DNA from: Micromonospora echinospora
GTDB lineage: Bacteria; Actinomycetota; Actinomycetes; Mycobacteriales; Micromonosporaceae
NCBI RefSeq assembly: GCF_900091495.1
Contig: NZ_LT607413.1
Coordinates: forward strand, 2,852,001 to 2,916,000
Direction of reading: 5' to 3'
DNA: 64,000 bases
The translations under genes were made by a program, and so were the position numbers. The notes below the pieces were generated by a model that saw only the letters and a list, made by a program, of their open reading frames with translations, made no database searches and was not told the DNA's origin. Of this stretch, positions 1 through 7,532 are shown in pieces; positions within the stretch are counted from its first letter, which is position 1; every line of letters begins with the position of its first letter.

Positions 1-45
1 GTCCCGGATGCTGGTCGGGCCGATGGCAGGACCTGGGAACGCTGG

Positions 46-51
46 TAGGCT
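46..51 (+). promoter_or_regulatory. -10 box for a leaderless leader-peptide transcript
   Basis: TAGGCT lies 8 nt before the ATG at 60, a spacing that puts the transcription start at or next to the start codon. The same TANNNT-to-start spacing recurs before many genes in this window. No convincing -35 box is visible. Confidence 0.5.
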
Positions 52-59
52 CCGTGCTC

Positions 60-137
60 ATGGGGACGCTCCTCACCAAACGGCGCGCGGTCGACCTGTG
101 CCGCGTGGCCACCTGCCTGTGTCGCTCCGTCATCTGA
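60..137 (+). CDS. Ms5788A-type Cys-containing leader peptide (25 aa)
   Basis: A 25-codon ORF, too short for routine gene calling, starts at ATG 60 and ends at TGA 137. The peptide begins MGTLLTKRRAVDLCRVATCL and has Cys at positions 14, 19 and 21. It matches the style of actinobacterial Cys-rich leader peptides that precede sulfur-metabolism genes (Ms5788A family, upstream of a rhodanese in M. smegmatis). In that family slow translation of Cys codons under cysteine limitation is thought to raise expression of the downstream gene. Here sseA starts 195 nt downstream. The upstream TAGGCT box suggests a leaderless mRNA. Family assignment is from memory of its sequence and context. Confidence 0.8.
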   Translation: MGTLLTKRRAVDLCRVATCLCRSVI

Positions 138-332
138 CGGCGGAGCTGCAAACGGCTGTGTAGCGGCCACCGGCGGGGTCTCCCTCATCCCCCGGTTCTC
201 CTCTTTCGCCCGGCAGTGGCGCCGTCGCATCCAACCCGAGATCCGTCCAACCTGGGTCCCGCGCGCGGTGCGACAGACACCGACCTTCCCCGCGCGTCGA
301 CTCAACCGCCATCCTCACCAGGGAGTGATCCG

Positions 333-1181
333 ATGAGTCGCGACACCGCACTCGTCTCGGCCGAGTGGGCCGAGAAGAACCTCGACGCCCCGGGCGTCGT
401 CTTCGTCGAGGTAGACGAGGACACCTCGGCGTACGACACCGGCCACATCGCCGGGGCGATCAAGCTCGACTGGAAGACCGACCTCCAGGACCCGGTCCGC
501 CGGGACTTCGTCAACAAGAGCCAGTTCGAGGCGCTGCTCTCCGAGCGGGGCATCGCCAACGACGACACCGTCATCCTGTACGGCGGCAACAACAACTGGT
601 TCGCCGCGTACGCGTACTGGTACTTCAAGCTCTACGGCCACGGCGACGTCAAGCTGCTCGACGGCGGTCGCAAGAAGTGGGAGCTGGACGCCCGCCCGCT
701 GGTCACCGACAAGGTCGAGCGTCCGAAGACGCAGTACGTCGCGCAGGAGCCGGACAACTCGATCCGTGCCTTCCGCGACGAGATCGAGCCCGCGATCGGC
801 GTCAAGAACCTGGTCGACGTGCGCAGCCCCGACGAGTACGCCGGCCGGCTGCTCGCCCCCGCCCACCTGCCGCAGGAGCAGGCGCAGCGGGCCGGGCACG
901 TGCCCACCGCGATCAGCGTCCCGTGGTCGAAGGCGGCCAACGAGGACGGCACCTTCAAGTCCGACGACGAGCTGCGCAAGATCTACGGCGCCGCCGGGCT
1001 GGACGACAGCAAGGAGACCATCGCCTACTGCCGCATCGGCGAGCGCTCCTCGCACACCTGGTTCGTGCTCCAGGAACTGCTCGGCCACCGCAACGTGAAG
1101 AACTACGACGGATCCTGGACCGAGTACGGCTCGCTGGTCGGCGTGCCGGTCGCGCTCGGCGACGAGCCCGGGGAGGCCTGA
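333..1181 (+). CDS. sseA: Thiosulfate/3-mercaptopyruvate sulfurtransferase (tandem rhodanese)
   Basis: The protein has 282 aa with two rhodanese modules (about 1-135 and 150-282). It transfers sulfane sulfur from thiosulfate or mercaptopyruvate to a thiophilic acceptor, in the cytoplasm. The active-site loop is in the second module: YCRIGERSSHTW, with catalytic Cys233. The N-terminal module has no equivalent Cys, as usual for the inactive half. The frame is open upstream to 216, but ATG 333 gives the normal family N-terminus (MSRDTALVS). The gene is followed 3 nt later by the SseC gene, like the M. tuberculosis cysA2-sseC1 pair. The leader peptide at 60 suggests cysteine-responsive control. 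Confidence 0.9.
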   Translation: MSRDTALVSAEWAEKNLDAPGVVFVEVDEDTSAYDTGHIAGAIKLDWKTDLQDPVRRDFVNKSQFEALLSERGIANDDTVILYGGNNNWFAAYAYWYFKLYGHGDVKLLDGGRKKWELDARPLVTDKVERPKTQYVAQEPDNSIRAFRDEIEPAIGVKNLVDVRSPDEYAGRLLAPAHLPQEQAQRAGHVPTAISVPWSKAANEDGTFKSDDELRKIYGAAGLDDSKETIAYCRIGERSSHTWFVLQELLGHRNVKNYDGSWTEYGSLVGVPVALGDEPGEA

Positions 1182-1184
1182 GCC

Positions 1185-1505
1185 ATGACAGCACCCACCG
1201 CTGCCGGTTGCGCCGCGCCGGACCAGGCGGCTCCGCTGCCCGCGAGCCTGGACCTGGAGAAGGAAACCGTCATCACCGGTGTCGTCCGGTCCGAGACGGG
1301 CGAGCTCGTACCGGGCGCGTACGTCCGGCTGCTCGACTCGACCGGTGAGTTCACCGCCGAGGTGGTCACCTCGCCCGCCGGCCAGTTCCGGTTCTTCGCC
1401 GCGCCGGGCAGTTGGACGCTGCGTGCCCTCTCCCGGCACGGCAACGGCGACATCCCCGTCGCCGCGGCCCGGGGCATCAACGAGGTCGCCGTCACGGTCG
1501 CCTGA
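1185..1505 (+). CDS. sseC: SseC-family protein (DUF1416)
   Basis: This 106-aa soluble protein has a central carboxypeptidase-regulatory-like beta-sandwich segment (VVRSETGELVPGAYVRLLD, then SPAGQFRFFAAPGSWTLRAL). It fits the DUF1416/SseC family that always sits next to a rhodanese in actinobacteria. It starts 3 nt after the sseA stop, so the two are probably cotranscribed. The N-terminal stretch has one Cys (CAAPDQAAPLP). Its biochemical role is unknown. A link to sulfur transfer or thiosulfate formation is inferred only from gene pairing. Confidence 0.85.
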   Translation: MTAPTAAGCAAPDQAAPLPASLDLEKETVITGVVRSETGELVPGAYVRLLDSTGEFTAEVVTSPAGQFRFFAAPGSWTLRALSRHGNGDIPVAAARGINEVAVTVA

Positions 1506-1544
1506 CCCGGACCTTCCGTCGTTCGGCCTCCCGCTCGATTTCGG

Positions 1545-1584
1545 CGATATCGCGGTGTCCGGCCCGTGGGACACCGCGATATCG
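1545..1584. terminator. Strong inverted repeat between convergent genes
   Basis: A perfect 16-bp stem (CGATATCGCGGTGTCC, 1545-1560, with its complement at 1569-1584) encloses an 8-nt loop. It lies 40 bp after sseC and 42 bp before the stop of the convergent minus-strand gene, so it could end transcription both ways. There is no T-tract, as is common in high-GC actinobacteria. Confidence 0.6.
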
Positions 1585-1625
1585 GCAAACTGAAGTGGGT
1601 CAAGCTGTGCCCGGGGGATCGGCGG

Positions 1626-1889
1626 TCACAGTCGTGTCCGCAGGCGCGGGGTGCACTCCTCGGCGTGGCCGGGGCGGAGGACGCAGCGCCGCCGGTGCGG
1701 CAGCCGCCGGTCGCAGAAGACGGCCTGCTGGGCGGCGGGGTCGCCCTCCTCGGAGACCGTCGTCTCGCCGAGCACGAGCTGCGGCAGGAACGCCAGGGAC
1801 CGGGTGAGCGCGCGGGCCAGCACGTGCGCGGCGGCCAGGTCGTCCGCCACCACCGTCAGGTGTACGACGAACCGCCGGTCGTCGTTCAC
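1626..1889 (-). CDS. Hypothetical protein, translationally coupled to DivIVA-like gene
   Basis: The 87-aa product starts at GTG 1889, overlapping the upstream stop by four bases (GTGA). The first half is hydrophobic and regular (RRFVVHLTVVADDLAAAHVLARALTRSL) and could form a small alpha-beta fold. The C-terminus is basic with three Cys (CDRRLPHRRRCVLRPGHAEEC), which could bind metal. I do not recognise a family. The overlap implies coordinated expression with the DivIVA-domain protein. Confidence 0.55.
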   Translation of the reverse strand: MNDDRRFVVHLTVVADDLAAAHVLARALTRSLAFLPQLVLGETTVSEEGDPAAQQAVFCDRRLPHRRRCVLRPGHAEECTPRLRTRL

Positions 1890-2230
1890 CGGTGCACCCG
1901 GGGCGCGAAGCGTGCCTGCCAGTCCCGCAGGTGCTGCTTGATGCGGGTGTTCTCGTTCCGGATCCGGTCCAGTTCCGTGTGCAGCGCGGCGAGGTCGTCG
2001 GCCACCCGGTGCAGGAAGGCGGTCACCTCGCCGGGGTCCAGGCCCCGCCGGACCAGCGTGAACTGTCGATCGCGAATCCGCCCCGCGCACAGCGGCCGGT
2101 ACGCCGCCGACCGGTAGTACCGGCCGGGGTTGGTCGCGCCGACCGGGCGCACCGGAGCGGGTGGCCGGTGCCGACCGGTCGTGGCTGTCGGGCCGGAGTC
2201 GCGGCGGAAGCGTCGGAACAGGTTGCGCAC
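1886..2230 (-). CDS. DivIVA-domain small coiled-coil protein
   Basis: The 114-aa protein starts at GTG 2230 with a GGAAAGGG ribosome site about 10 nt upstream. The N-terminus is basic (VRNLFRRFRRD). From about residue 55 comes a DivIVA-like motif (RDRQFTLVRRGLDPGEVTAF) followed by a helix likely to coil (LHRVADDLAALHTELDRIRNEN). DivIVA-type modules target curved or negative membranes and cell poles, but this is much shorter than polar-growth DivIVA/Wag31, so a minor accessory role is more likely. It is coupled to the downstream small gene and divergent from the mini-GntR regulator, which could control it. Confidence 0.65.
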   Translation of the reverse strand: MRNLFRRFRRDSGPTATTGRHRPPAPVRPVGATNPGRYYRSAAYRPLCAGRIRDRQFTLVRRGLDPGEVTAFLHRVADDLAALHTELDRIRNENTRIKQHLRDWQARFAPRVHR

Positions 2231-2374
2231 GGTCGGACCACCCTTTCCCGAGGGGCCCCTGCTCAGGGGATGCGTCGCTGGGGTCGGGGCGGACCGTCCT
2301 GCCGTTGCGCGGTCCGCCCCGACGGGGGGATTGAGTCCTGCCCGTTGCCACACGAGGAAGGTCTCGTCGCCAAC

Positions 2375-2392
2375 TTATGCGCATAATGCGCA
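2375..2392. promoter_or_regulatory. Palindromic operator candidate between divergent genes
   Basis: TTATGCGCATAA (2375-2386) is a perfect 12-bp palindrome, and a second TGCGCA follows at 2387-2392, 9 bp from the first. It lies 90-145 bp from the starts of the divergent DivIVA-like and GntR genes. Tandem palindromes of this kind suit a dimeric GntR-type repressor, so autoregulation by the adjacent gene is a reasonable guess. Confidence 0.45.
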
Positions 2393-2481
2393 AGGGTCAA
2401 CCGTGACGCACGGTGTTTCTTCGGTCGCTTGTCGATGACGTGCTGGTCGTGATCAAATCGGACTGCCACGCGAGGAGCGCC

Positions 2482-2721
2482 ATGCCTTCTATGTCTGATT
2501 ATCTACGCATATCCCATGAGATCATGGATGATGTTCGATCCGGTCGGCTCAACCCGGGTGACAAACTTCCCTCCATTGCCCAGCTCTGTGAGCACTACAA
2601 GGTCGGTGCCTCGACGATCCAGCAGGTCTACATCCGACTCGAAGCGCTTGAGGTGATCGATCGCCGCCAGGGCAAGGGTGTCTTCGTCACCGATCCGGCC
2701 ACGTGGATGCGGAAGCCGTGA
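2482..2721 (+). CDS. Minimal GntR-type winged-helix regulator
   Basis: The 79-aa protein is almost entirely a GntR winged helix: YLRISHEIMDDVRSGRLNPG, then DKLPSIAQLCEHYKVGASTIQQVYIRLE, then the wing IDRRQGKGVFVTD. It has no ligand-binding domain and resembles short YtrA/stand-alone GntR proteins. ATG 2482 is chosen because a GAGG-type ribosome site (CGAGGAGCG) precedes it. Codon use is less GC-rich than the neighbours (TCTGATTATCTACGC near the start), which hints at recent acquisition. The likely operator is the tandem palindrome at 2375-2392. Confidence 0.75.
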   Translation: MPSMSDYLRISHEIMDDVRSGRLNPGDKLPSIAQLCEHYKVGASTIQQVYIRLEALEVIDRRQGKGVFVTDPATWMRKP

Positions 2722-2867
2722 CGATTGGGCGTGTCGACTCGTCCGGGACCGGCGACTCGTGGCCGGCTGCGGTCCGGTGGGGTCGGCGCGTGTAGCTGAG
2801 CTGACAGGAACCCGGGCGGGTCTTCGATCCGGTGGCGTGAGGGATGCGTGAGCTGGCCCTGGGGTGG
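2722..2867. other. Intergenic gap between convergent GntR and TetR genes
   Basis: No supported gene is seen here. The stretch separates two convergent genes and has no clear hairpin. Confidence 0.4.
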
Positions 2868-3596
2868 TCAGGCACCGTCTGGTCGTGGGGTGGCCGCCAG
2901 GATGAGGTCGAGACCGCGTTCGAAGAGGTCGTCCTCGCTCCAGCGGGCGGTGTCGAGGTGGCCCGAGGAGTTGAGCGTCGGGTAGGCGGCGGGGTTGGCG
3001 GTGATGTGTCGCCGGGCTTCCGTCTGGGCCTGGGGGTCCGCGCTGCGGTGCCAGGTCGCCTCGGTGAGCGCCGCGCCGATCACGTAGTTGGCCAGCGTGC
3101 GGGTGGCCACGGTCAGTTCGACGTCGGAGAGGCCGCCCCGGCCCAGCGTCGCTTGCAGGTGCTCGGTGCGGGCGAGGACGTTGGGGCCGAGCATCGGTCG
3201 ACCGATCAGGCCCGGGGCCCAGGGGTGACGGAGCATGACCGCGCGCCAGTTGCGGATCAGGGTGCGGGCGTCGCTGCGCCAGTCGTCGGTGGCCTCCGGG
3301 AGCGGCACGTCGCCGAACACGTGGTCGAGGGCCAGGTCGAGCACGTCGTCCTTGGTCTTCACGTGCCAGTACAGCGCGGTGGGAGTGACGTCGAGCATCT
3401 GGGCGAGCCGCCGCATGGTCAGGCCGTCGATCCCGTGTTGGTCGAGCAGCGTCACCGCCGCGTCGACGATGCGCTGACGGGTCAGGGGGATCGGGCGGGA
3501 CCGGGCGGGCTCCTCGCGCAGCCACACCGAGGCGGGATGCGCGCGACGTTCTCCCGAAGTGTCGTCGCGCTGCTGGTCGAACTCGGTGTCGGTCAC
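2868..3596 (-). CDS. TetR-family regulator with TetR_C-type ligand domain
   Basis: The 242-aa protein starts at GTG 3596, with GGAG 7-8 nt upstream. After a polar N-terminal extension (about 1-40) comes the helix-turn-helix (LTRQRIVDAAVTLLDQHGID, then LTMRRLAQMLDVTPTALYWHVKTKDDVL). The C-terminal part (about 100-235) resembles the TetR(D)-type drug-binding domain (RPMLGPNVLARTEHLQATL, ATRTLANYVIGAALTE). Such proteins usually repress an adjacent exporter or enzyme, but none is adjacent. The next gene on the same strand upstream is a small secreted protein. The ligand is unknown. Confidence 0.8.
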   Translation of the reverse strand: MTDTEFDQQRDDTSGERRAHPASVWLREEPARSRPIPLTRQRIVDAAVTLLDQHGIDGLTMRRLAQMLDVTPTALYWHVKTKDDVLDLALDHVFGDVPLPEATDDWRSDARTLIRNWRAVMLRHPWAPGLIGRPMLGPNVLARTEHLQATLGRGGLSDVELTVATRTLANYVIGAALTEATWHRSADPQAQTEARRHITANPAAYPTLNSSGHLDTARWSEDDLFERGLDLILAATPRPDGA

Positions 3597-3705
3597 GCCA
3601 GGACTCCAGATCACGTGTGTGGGGTGGAGGTCGTCCGGCCGGAGTCGGGGCGGCGGTGTCGTCCCACGGAGCACCGCCACCCCGACTACCGGCTGTCGTG
3701 CCGGC

Positions 3706-3963
3706 TCAGTAGCGGGTCTTCACCAGGAAGGCGTAGCCGACCACCTTGGTGCCGTTCCAGTTGTACATAGCGTGACAGGCCTGGGGCGATGTCCACGATG
3801 AGACGTAGCTCGGCCGGGCGGCGTTGCAGGCCTTCAGCGTCGGGTAGAGCGGGCTGGTGTAGTCCGCCTGCGCGGGCGAGGCCAGGCCGAGGACCAGCCC
3901 GCCGGCCACGGCGCCAGCGGCCACGAGGCTGCGGACGCGGGGACGACGCAGAAGTTTCGCCAC
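3706..3963 (-). CDS. Small secreted protein with two cysteines
   Basis: The 85-aa precursor has a basic N-region (MAKLLRRPRVR), a hydrophobic core and a signal-peptidase site after ASPAQA (residue 33), leaving about 52 mature residues (DYTSPLYPTL, ACNAARPSYVSSW, QACHAMYNWNG). The two mature Cys could form a disulfide. The start is GTG 3963 with GAAGAAGGG upstream. I do not recognise the family, and the mature part has no enzyme motif. A signal or antimicrobial role is possible but unproven. Confidence 0.65.
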   Translation of the reverse strand: MAKLLRRPRVRSLVAAGAVAGGLVLGLASPAQADYTSPLYPTLKACNAARPSYVSSWTSPQACHAMYNWNGTKVVGYAFLVKTRY

Positions 3964-4080
3964 GGGATATCCCTTCTTCGTGAATCAACCCGTTTGGGCT
4001 GTGGATCACCAGCAGTGTATGGGTGTCCCGCACGTCCCTAAAGATCATCTCGGAGTGCGATCTCCGCACCGTGCGTAGCC

Positions 4081-4101
4081 AACTTAACGATGGTAAGTTA
4101 A
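4081..4101. promoter_or_regulatory. AT-rich inverted repeat in divergent promoter region
   Basis: AACTTA (4081-4086) pairs with TAAGTT (4094-4099), and an overlapping TTAAC/GTTAA pair extends to 4101. The sequence is far more AT-rich than its surroundings and sits between the secreted-protein gene and the plus-strand gene at 4155. It is a candidate operator or promoter. Confidence 0.35.
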
Positions 4102-4154
4102 TCTAACGTCGTGCATGGTCCTGGCGGGCGTGGCCGAGGGGAGGCGTCGGAGTC

Positions 4155-4382
4155 GTGCCTCTGATGCGGATCCAACTGGAGAGCGACCGGGCCACCGCCC
4201 GACGGGTCATGGCGCTGCACCTGGCCGACAAGGTCCACCGGGAGTCCCGCGACGCGGCGCGGGCGGAGGTGTGGCGACGCGGTCGGACGCCGGCCGGCGA
4301 GCCGATCTTCGTCGGAGTCACGAACGGCGAACCCGTGCGACTGCTCTACGACGTGGAGGTCCACTGCGACACGACCCGGTGA
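4155..4382 (+). CDS. Hypothetical protein, 75 aa
   Basis: The ORF starts at GTG 4155 (alternative ATG 4164), with GGAGGCG a short distance upstream. The product is soluble and charged (MRIQLESDRATARRVMALHL, DKVHRESRDAARAEVWRRG), followed by a short beta-rich C-terminus (PIFVGVTNGEPVRLLYDVEV). It has strong third-position GC and a strong hairpin downstream, which supports coding. I recognise no family. Confidence 0.5.
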   Translation: MPLMRIQLESDRATARRVMALHLADKVHRESRDAARAEVWRRGRTPAGEPIFVGVTNGEPVRLLYDVEVHCDTTR

Positions 4383-4453
4383 CGGCAGTCCCGTGACCGA
4401 GGTGAACGGAGCGGGGCAGCGGGACCCCGCAGGAGTCGTCCGGTCGGCGGGTG

Positions 4454-4484
4454 GTGGGGCGCGGTGGTGCCGGCCGCGCCCCAC
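4454..4484 (+). terminator. Hairpin after the 75-aa hypothetical gene
   Basis: GTGGGGCGCGG (4454-4464) pairs perfectly with 4474-4484 across a 9-nt loop. It lies 72 bp after the stop at 4382 and 75 bp before the next start. There is no T-tract. Confidence 0.5.
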
Positions 4485-4559
4485 ACCTGTCCAACCCTCG
4501 GAGACCCCTCCGGGTCACGCCCACGTGGCCCGTCCGGGGCGACGTGACACCATGGCCGC

Positions 4560-5429
4560 GTGACCGGTCCTGTCCAGACGGGGTACGCCCCGCCCAGTGG
4601 TCCGCCCAGCCCGCCGGCGCGGGGGTGGCCCCGTTGGCTGATCGTGGCCACCCTGCTCTGGGCGCTGCTGCTGGCGGCGCTGACCTGGCTCTCCGTACGC
4701 GACGACGGGCCGACGGTCCGCGAGCAGCGCAGCCTGTCCCAGGCCGGTCCGGTGGTGGACCGCGCGATCGGTGACCTGGTCGCCGCCGCCGGCCCGGACG
4801 CGCTCGTCGAGTTGACGCCGCCCGTGGTCGAGCGGGGTTGCCGGGTCACGCCGTTCGAGGACGGCGGCACGCTGGAACGCGTGGCCGAACTCCGGCTCAC
4901 CGGGCAGGAGCCCCGAGCCCTGCTGGACCGGGTCGCGGAAGCGCTGCCGGACCGTTACCGCGCCACCGTGATGCTCACCCGGGAGGGGACCCGGTTGCGG
5001 GCCGACGCGGGGGAGTTCGTCACCGTGCGCGGCCAGGAGACCGAGGAAGGGACCGTGCGGTTCACCGCCGACACCGGCTGCCGCCCGCTCGGGTCCGGGT
5101 ACGAGGCGACGCCGGTGACCGGCGCGGACGCCGAGGCCGACGCGGTCACCGGGGCGCTGCGGGCGCTGGGTCGCCCGGCCCTCGGGGAAACGGAACTGGT
5201 CGCCGCGCCGTGTCCCGGCGGCGGCAGTGCCCGTACCGCTCGGGCCGTCGCCGGCCCGGGTTCGGCCGCCACCCCGACCTCGGCGGCGGCCGTGCTCGCC
5301 CCGCTGGCCACCGGCCCCGCGCTGGTCGACACCCCCGAGCTGTACGCCTACCGCACCGGCCCGGTCACCGTGCAGGTGCACCTGGTCGCCGACCCGCCCT
5401 CGGTCTCCGCGTCGACGCCCTGCCGCTGA
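4560..5429 (+). CDS. Single-pass membrane protein of unknown function
   Basis: The 289-aa protein starts at GTG 4560. It has a proline-rich cytoplasmic N-terminus (about 1-24), one membrane segment (WLIVATLLWALLLAALTWLSV, about 26-46) and a long extracytoplasmic domain with Cys in ERGCRVTPF, TGCRPLG and AAPCPGG. No enzymatic motif is seen. After the stop at 5429 another frame (from about 5405 to 5497) reads as regular, high-GC3 coding sequence (SREPARVAGLLERAREES). A small 3-prime frameshift or sequencing error near 5390-5425 is therefore possible and the true C-terminus may differ. Confidence 0.65.
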   Translation: MTGPVQTGYAPPSGPPSPPARGWPRWLIVATLLWALLLAALTWLSVRDDGPTVREQRSLSQAGPVVDRAIGDLVAAAGPDALVELTPPVVERGCRVTPFEDGGTLERVAELRLTGQEPRALLDRVAEALPDRYRATVMLTREGTRLRADAGEFVTVRGQETEEGTVRFTADTGCRPLGSGYEATPVTGADAEADAVTGALRALGRPALGETELVAAPCPGGGSARTARAVAGPGSAATPTSAAAVLAPLATGPALVDTPELYAYRTGPVTVQVHLVADPPSVSASTPCR

Positions 5430-5498
5430 GCCGCGAACCCGCCCGGGTGGCCGGTCTGCTGGAACGCGCCCGCGAGGAGTCGCGCCGGGACGTGGGCG

Positions 5499-7532
5499 TC
5501 AGAGGCTACGGCTGCGACCCAGCGCGTCGACGTGCCCCCAGCGGCCGGGGATGTCGAGCAACTCGATCCGGCCCATCCCGTGCGGCACCGCCGGGTCGAT
5601 GATCAGGTGCTCGCCCTGCGGCTCCAGGCCGAGGAGCACCCGGAGCATCAGCAGCGGCGCCCCCGCCGACCAGGCCTGCGGGCTGCACGCGGTCGGATAC
5701 TCGACCGGGTAGTCGGTCAGGCCGCGGTCGTAGCCGGCGAACGCCTCGGGCAACCGGCCGCCGAAGTAGCGGGACGCCTCGGCCATCGCCAGGCAGATCC
5801 GGCCGGCCTCCTCGCGGAAGCCGTACCGCCACAGGCCCCACGCGACGATCGAGTTGTCGAACGGCCAGACCGTGCCGGCGTGGTACCCGATCGGGTTGTA
5901 CCGTCCCTGGTCGGTGGCGAGGGTCCGCACCCCCCATCCGGAGAAGAGGCGTGGGCCGAGCAGGTGTTCGGCCACCTTCCCCGCCCGTGCCTCGTCCACG
6001 ATGCCGCTCCAGAGCAGGTGACCCATGTTGGAGGAGAGCGCGTCGACGGGTTTGCCCTCGGCGTCCAGGGCGAGCGCGTAGTACTCCCCGTCGGCGACCC
6101 AGAAGTCCCGGTTGAAGCGTTCCTTCAACGCGGCGGCCCCGCGTTCCAGCCGGTCGGCCCAGGCCGGGTCGTCGTAGAAGGTCCGGGCCAGGCGGGCGCC
6201 GCGCATCTTCGCGTCGTACGCGTAACCCTGGAGTTCGCAGGTGGCCCGGGGGAAGCCGGGCAGCCGGCCGTCGGCGTAGGAGATGGAGTCCCAGGAGTCC
6301 TTCCAGCACTGGTTCTCCAGGCCGGTCCGCGGGTTCCGGGTCTCGTACCAGACGTAACCGTTGCCGAGCAGGTCGCCGTAGCTGTCGATCCAGTCGAGCG
6401 CGAGCCGGACCGAAAACTCCAACGCCCGGACGAGCGCGGCGTCGCCGCTCCAGCGTTCGTACTCGTCGAGGAGGATCACGAAGAGCGCGGTCGAGTCGGC
6501 GGCGCCGTAGTAGGGGGAGTGCGGCTGTTCCTCGAAGCCGGCGGTCTCGCCGTACCGCAGCTCGTGCAGGATCTTCCCCGGCTCCTCGTCGCGGAAGTCG
6601 TCCAGTCGCGCGCCCTGGAGTCCGGCCAGGACGATCAGGGTCGGTGGCACCAGGTCCGGCATGAACGGCAGCACCTGGAGACCGGTCAGCATGCTGTCCC
6701 GCCCGAAGAGGGTCATGAACCAGGGCAGCCCGGCGGCGAGCAGGCGCACGCCCAGGGTGATCGACTCGTACCGCAGTGCGGTCAGGTCCTTGAGGCTGCG
6801 CTGGTACGCCCGCTCCAGCGGGGCGAAGTCGCAGCCCAGCTTCGGTGCGCGCTCGACCAGGCGGCGGTGCTCGGACTCGATGTCCGCCGGAGTGCGGGAC
6901 CCGCCGAGCGGCAGCGTCGCCCGGATGTCCTCGCCGCGCGCGCCGTAGACGACGGTCGCCACGTGCAGCTGGGTGCTCCACTCCCCGTGCGCCGGCACCC
7001 GGACCGTGAACGTCATGCCCCGCTCGTCGATGTGGCCGGGCTCGCTGGTCGAGACCACCGTCTCCCGGAGGAAACGGTCCCGGCGGTACGTCAACCGCAG
7101 TTCCCGTGCCCCGACCGTCGCGGTCGAGTCGCCCTTCTGCCGGCGGGCCGACTTGATCTCGAACAGGTCGGCGAAGTCCGCGCCCATGTCGATGCGGAGG
7201 ATGAACTCCACGTCCCGCCCAGCGTGGTTGAGCACAGCCACCTCCTCGTCCAGCCCACCCCCGATGGTCCGGCTCCGGAGCACCGACACCGTGGCCTCCT
7301 GGGCGTGCGCGGGCCGGTCGGGGACGAGGAAGAAACGCGTCCGGTACGACTGCTCCTCGTCGACGTAGAGCGTGCTCAGCCGTTCACCGTCGAGGGTCAG
7401 CAGCCAGGTGGAGAGGAACCGGGTGTCGAAGGAGAACATCCCGGTCGGGAAGTCGAGCGAGGGCTCCAGGTCACCCTGCTCGTCGCACACCATGAAGGTG
7501 TTGCCGTCGAGGATGCTGACCAGCCGTTTCAC
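5499..7532 (-). CDS. Amylo-alpha-1,6-glucosidase / glycogen-debranching-like glycosidase
   Basis: The 677-aa protein has an N-terminal beta-sandwich (about 1-230, LVSILDGNTFMVCDEQGDL, TGMFSFDTRFLSTW) typical of GDE_N-bis proteins. An (alpha/alpha)6 catalytic barrel follows (about 260-640), with conserved PWFMTLFGRDSMLTGLQ, EPGKILHELRYGE, PYYGAADSTALFV and YHAGTVWPFDNSIVAWGL. The family hydrolyses alpha-1,6 branches or related alpha-glucans. No signal peptide is present, so it acts in the cytoplasm. The GTG start at 7532 overlaps the upstream SCP2-like gene by four bases (GTGA), implying translational coupling. Substrate is not known from sequence. Confidence 0.85.
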   Translation of the reverse strand: MKRLVSILDGNTFMVCDEQGDLEPSLDFPTGMFSFDTRFLSTWLLTLDGERLSTLYVDEEQSYRTRFFLVPDRPAHAQEATVSVLRSRTIGGGLDEEVAVLNHAGRDVEFILRIDMGADFADLFEIKSARRQKGDSTATVGARELRLTYRRDRFLRETVVSTSEPGHIDERGMTFTVRVPAHGEWSTQLHVATVVYGARGEDIRATLPLGGSRTPADIESEHRRLVERAPKLGCDFAPLERAYQRSLKDLTALRYESITLGVRLLAAGLPWFMTLFGRDSMLTGLQVLPFMPDLVPPTLIVLAGLQGARLDDFRDEEPGKILHELRYGETAGFEEQPHSPYYGAADSTALFVILLDEYERWSGDAALVRALEFSVRLALDWIDSYGDLLGNGYVWYETRNPRTGLENQCWKDSWDSISYADGRLPGFPRATCELQGYAYDAKMRGARLARTFYDDPAWADRLERGAAALKERFNRDFWVADGEYYALALDAEGKPVDALSSNMGHLLWSGIVDEARAGKVAEHLLGPRLFSGWGVRTLATDQGRYNPIGYHAGTVWPFDNSIVAWGLWRYGFREEAGRICLAMAEASRYFGGRLPEAFAGYDRGLTDYPVEYPTACSPQAWSAGAPLLMLRVLLGLEPQGEHLIIDPAVPHGMGRIELLDIPGRWGHVDALGRSRSL

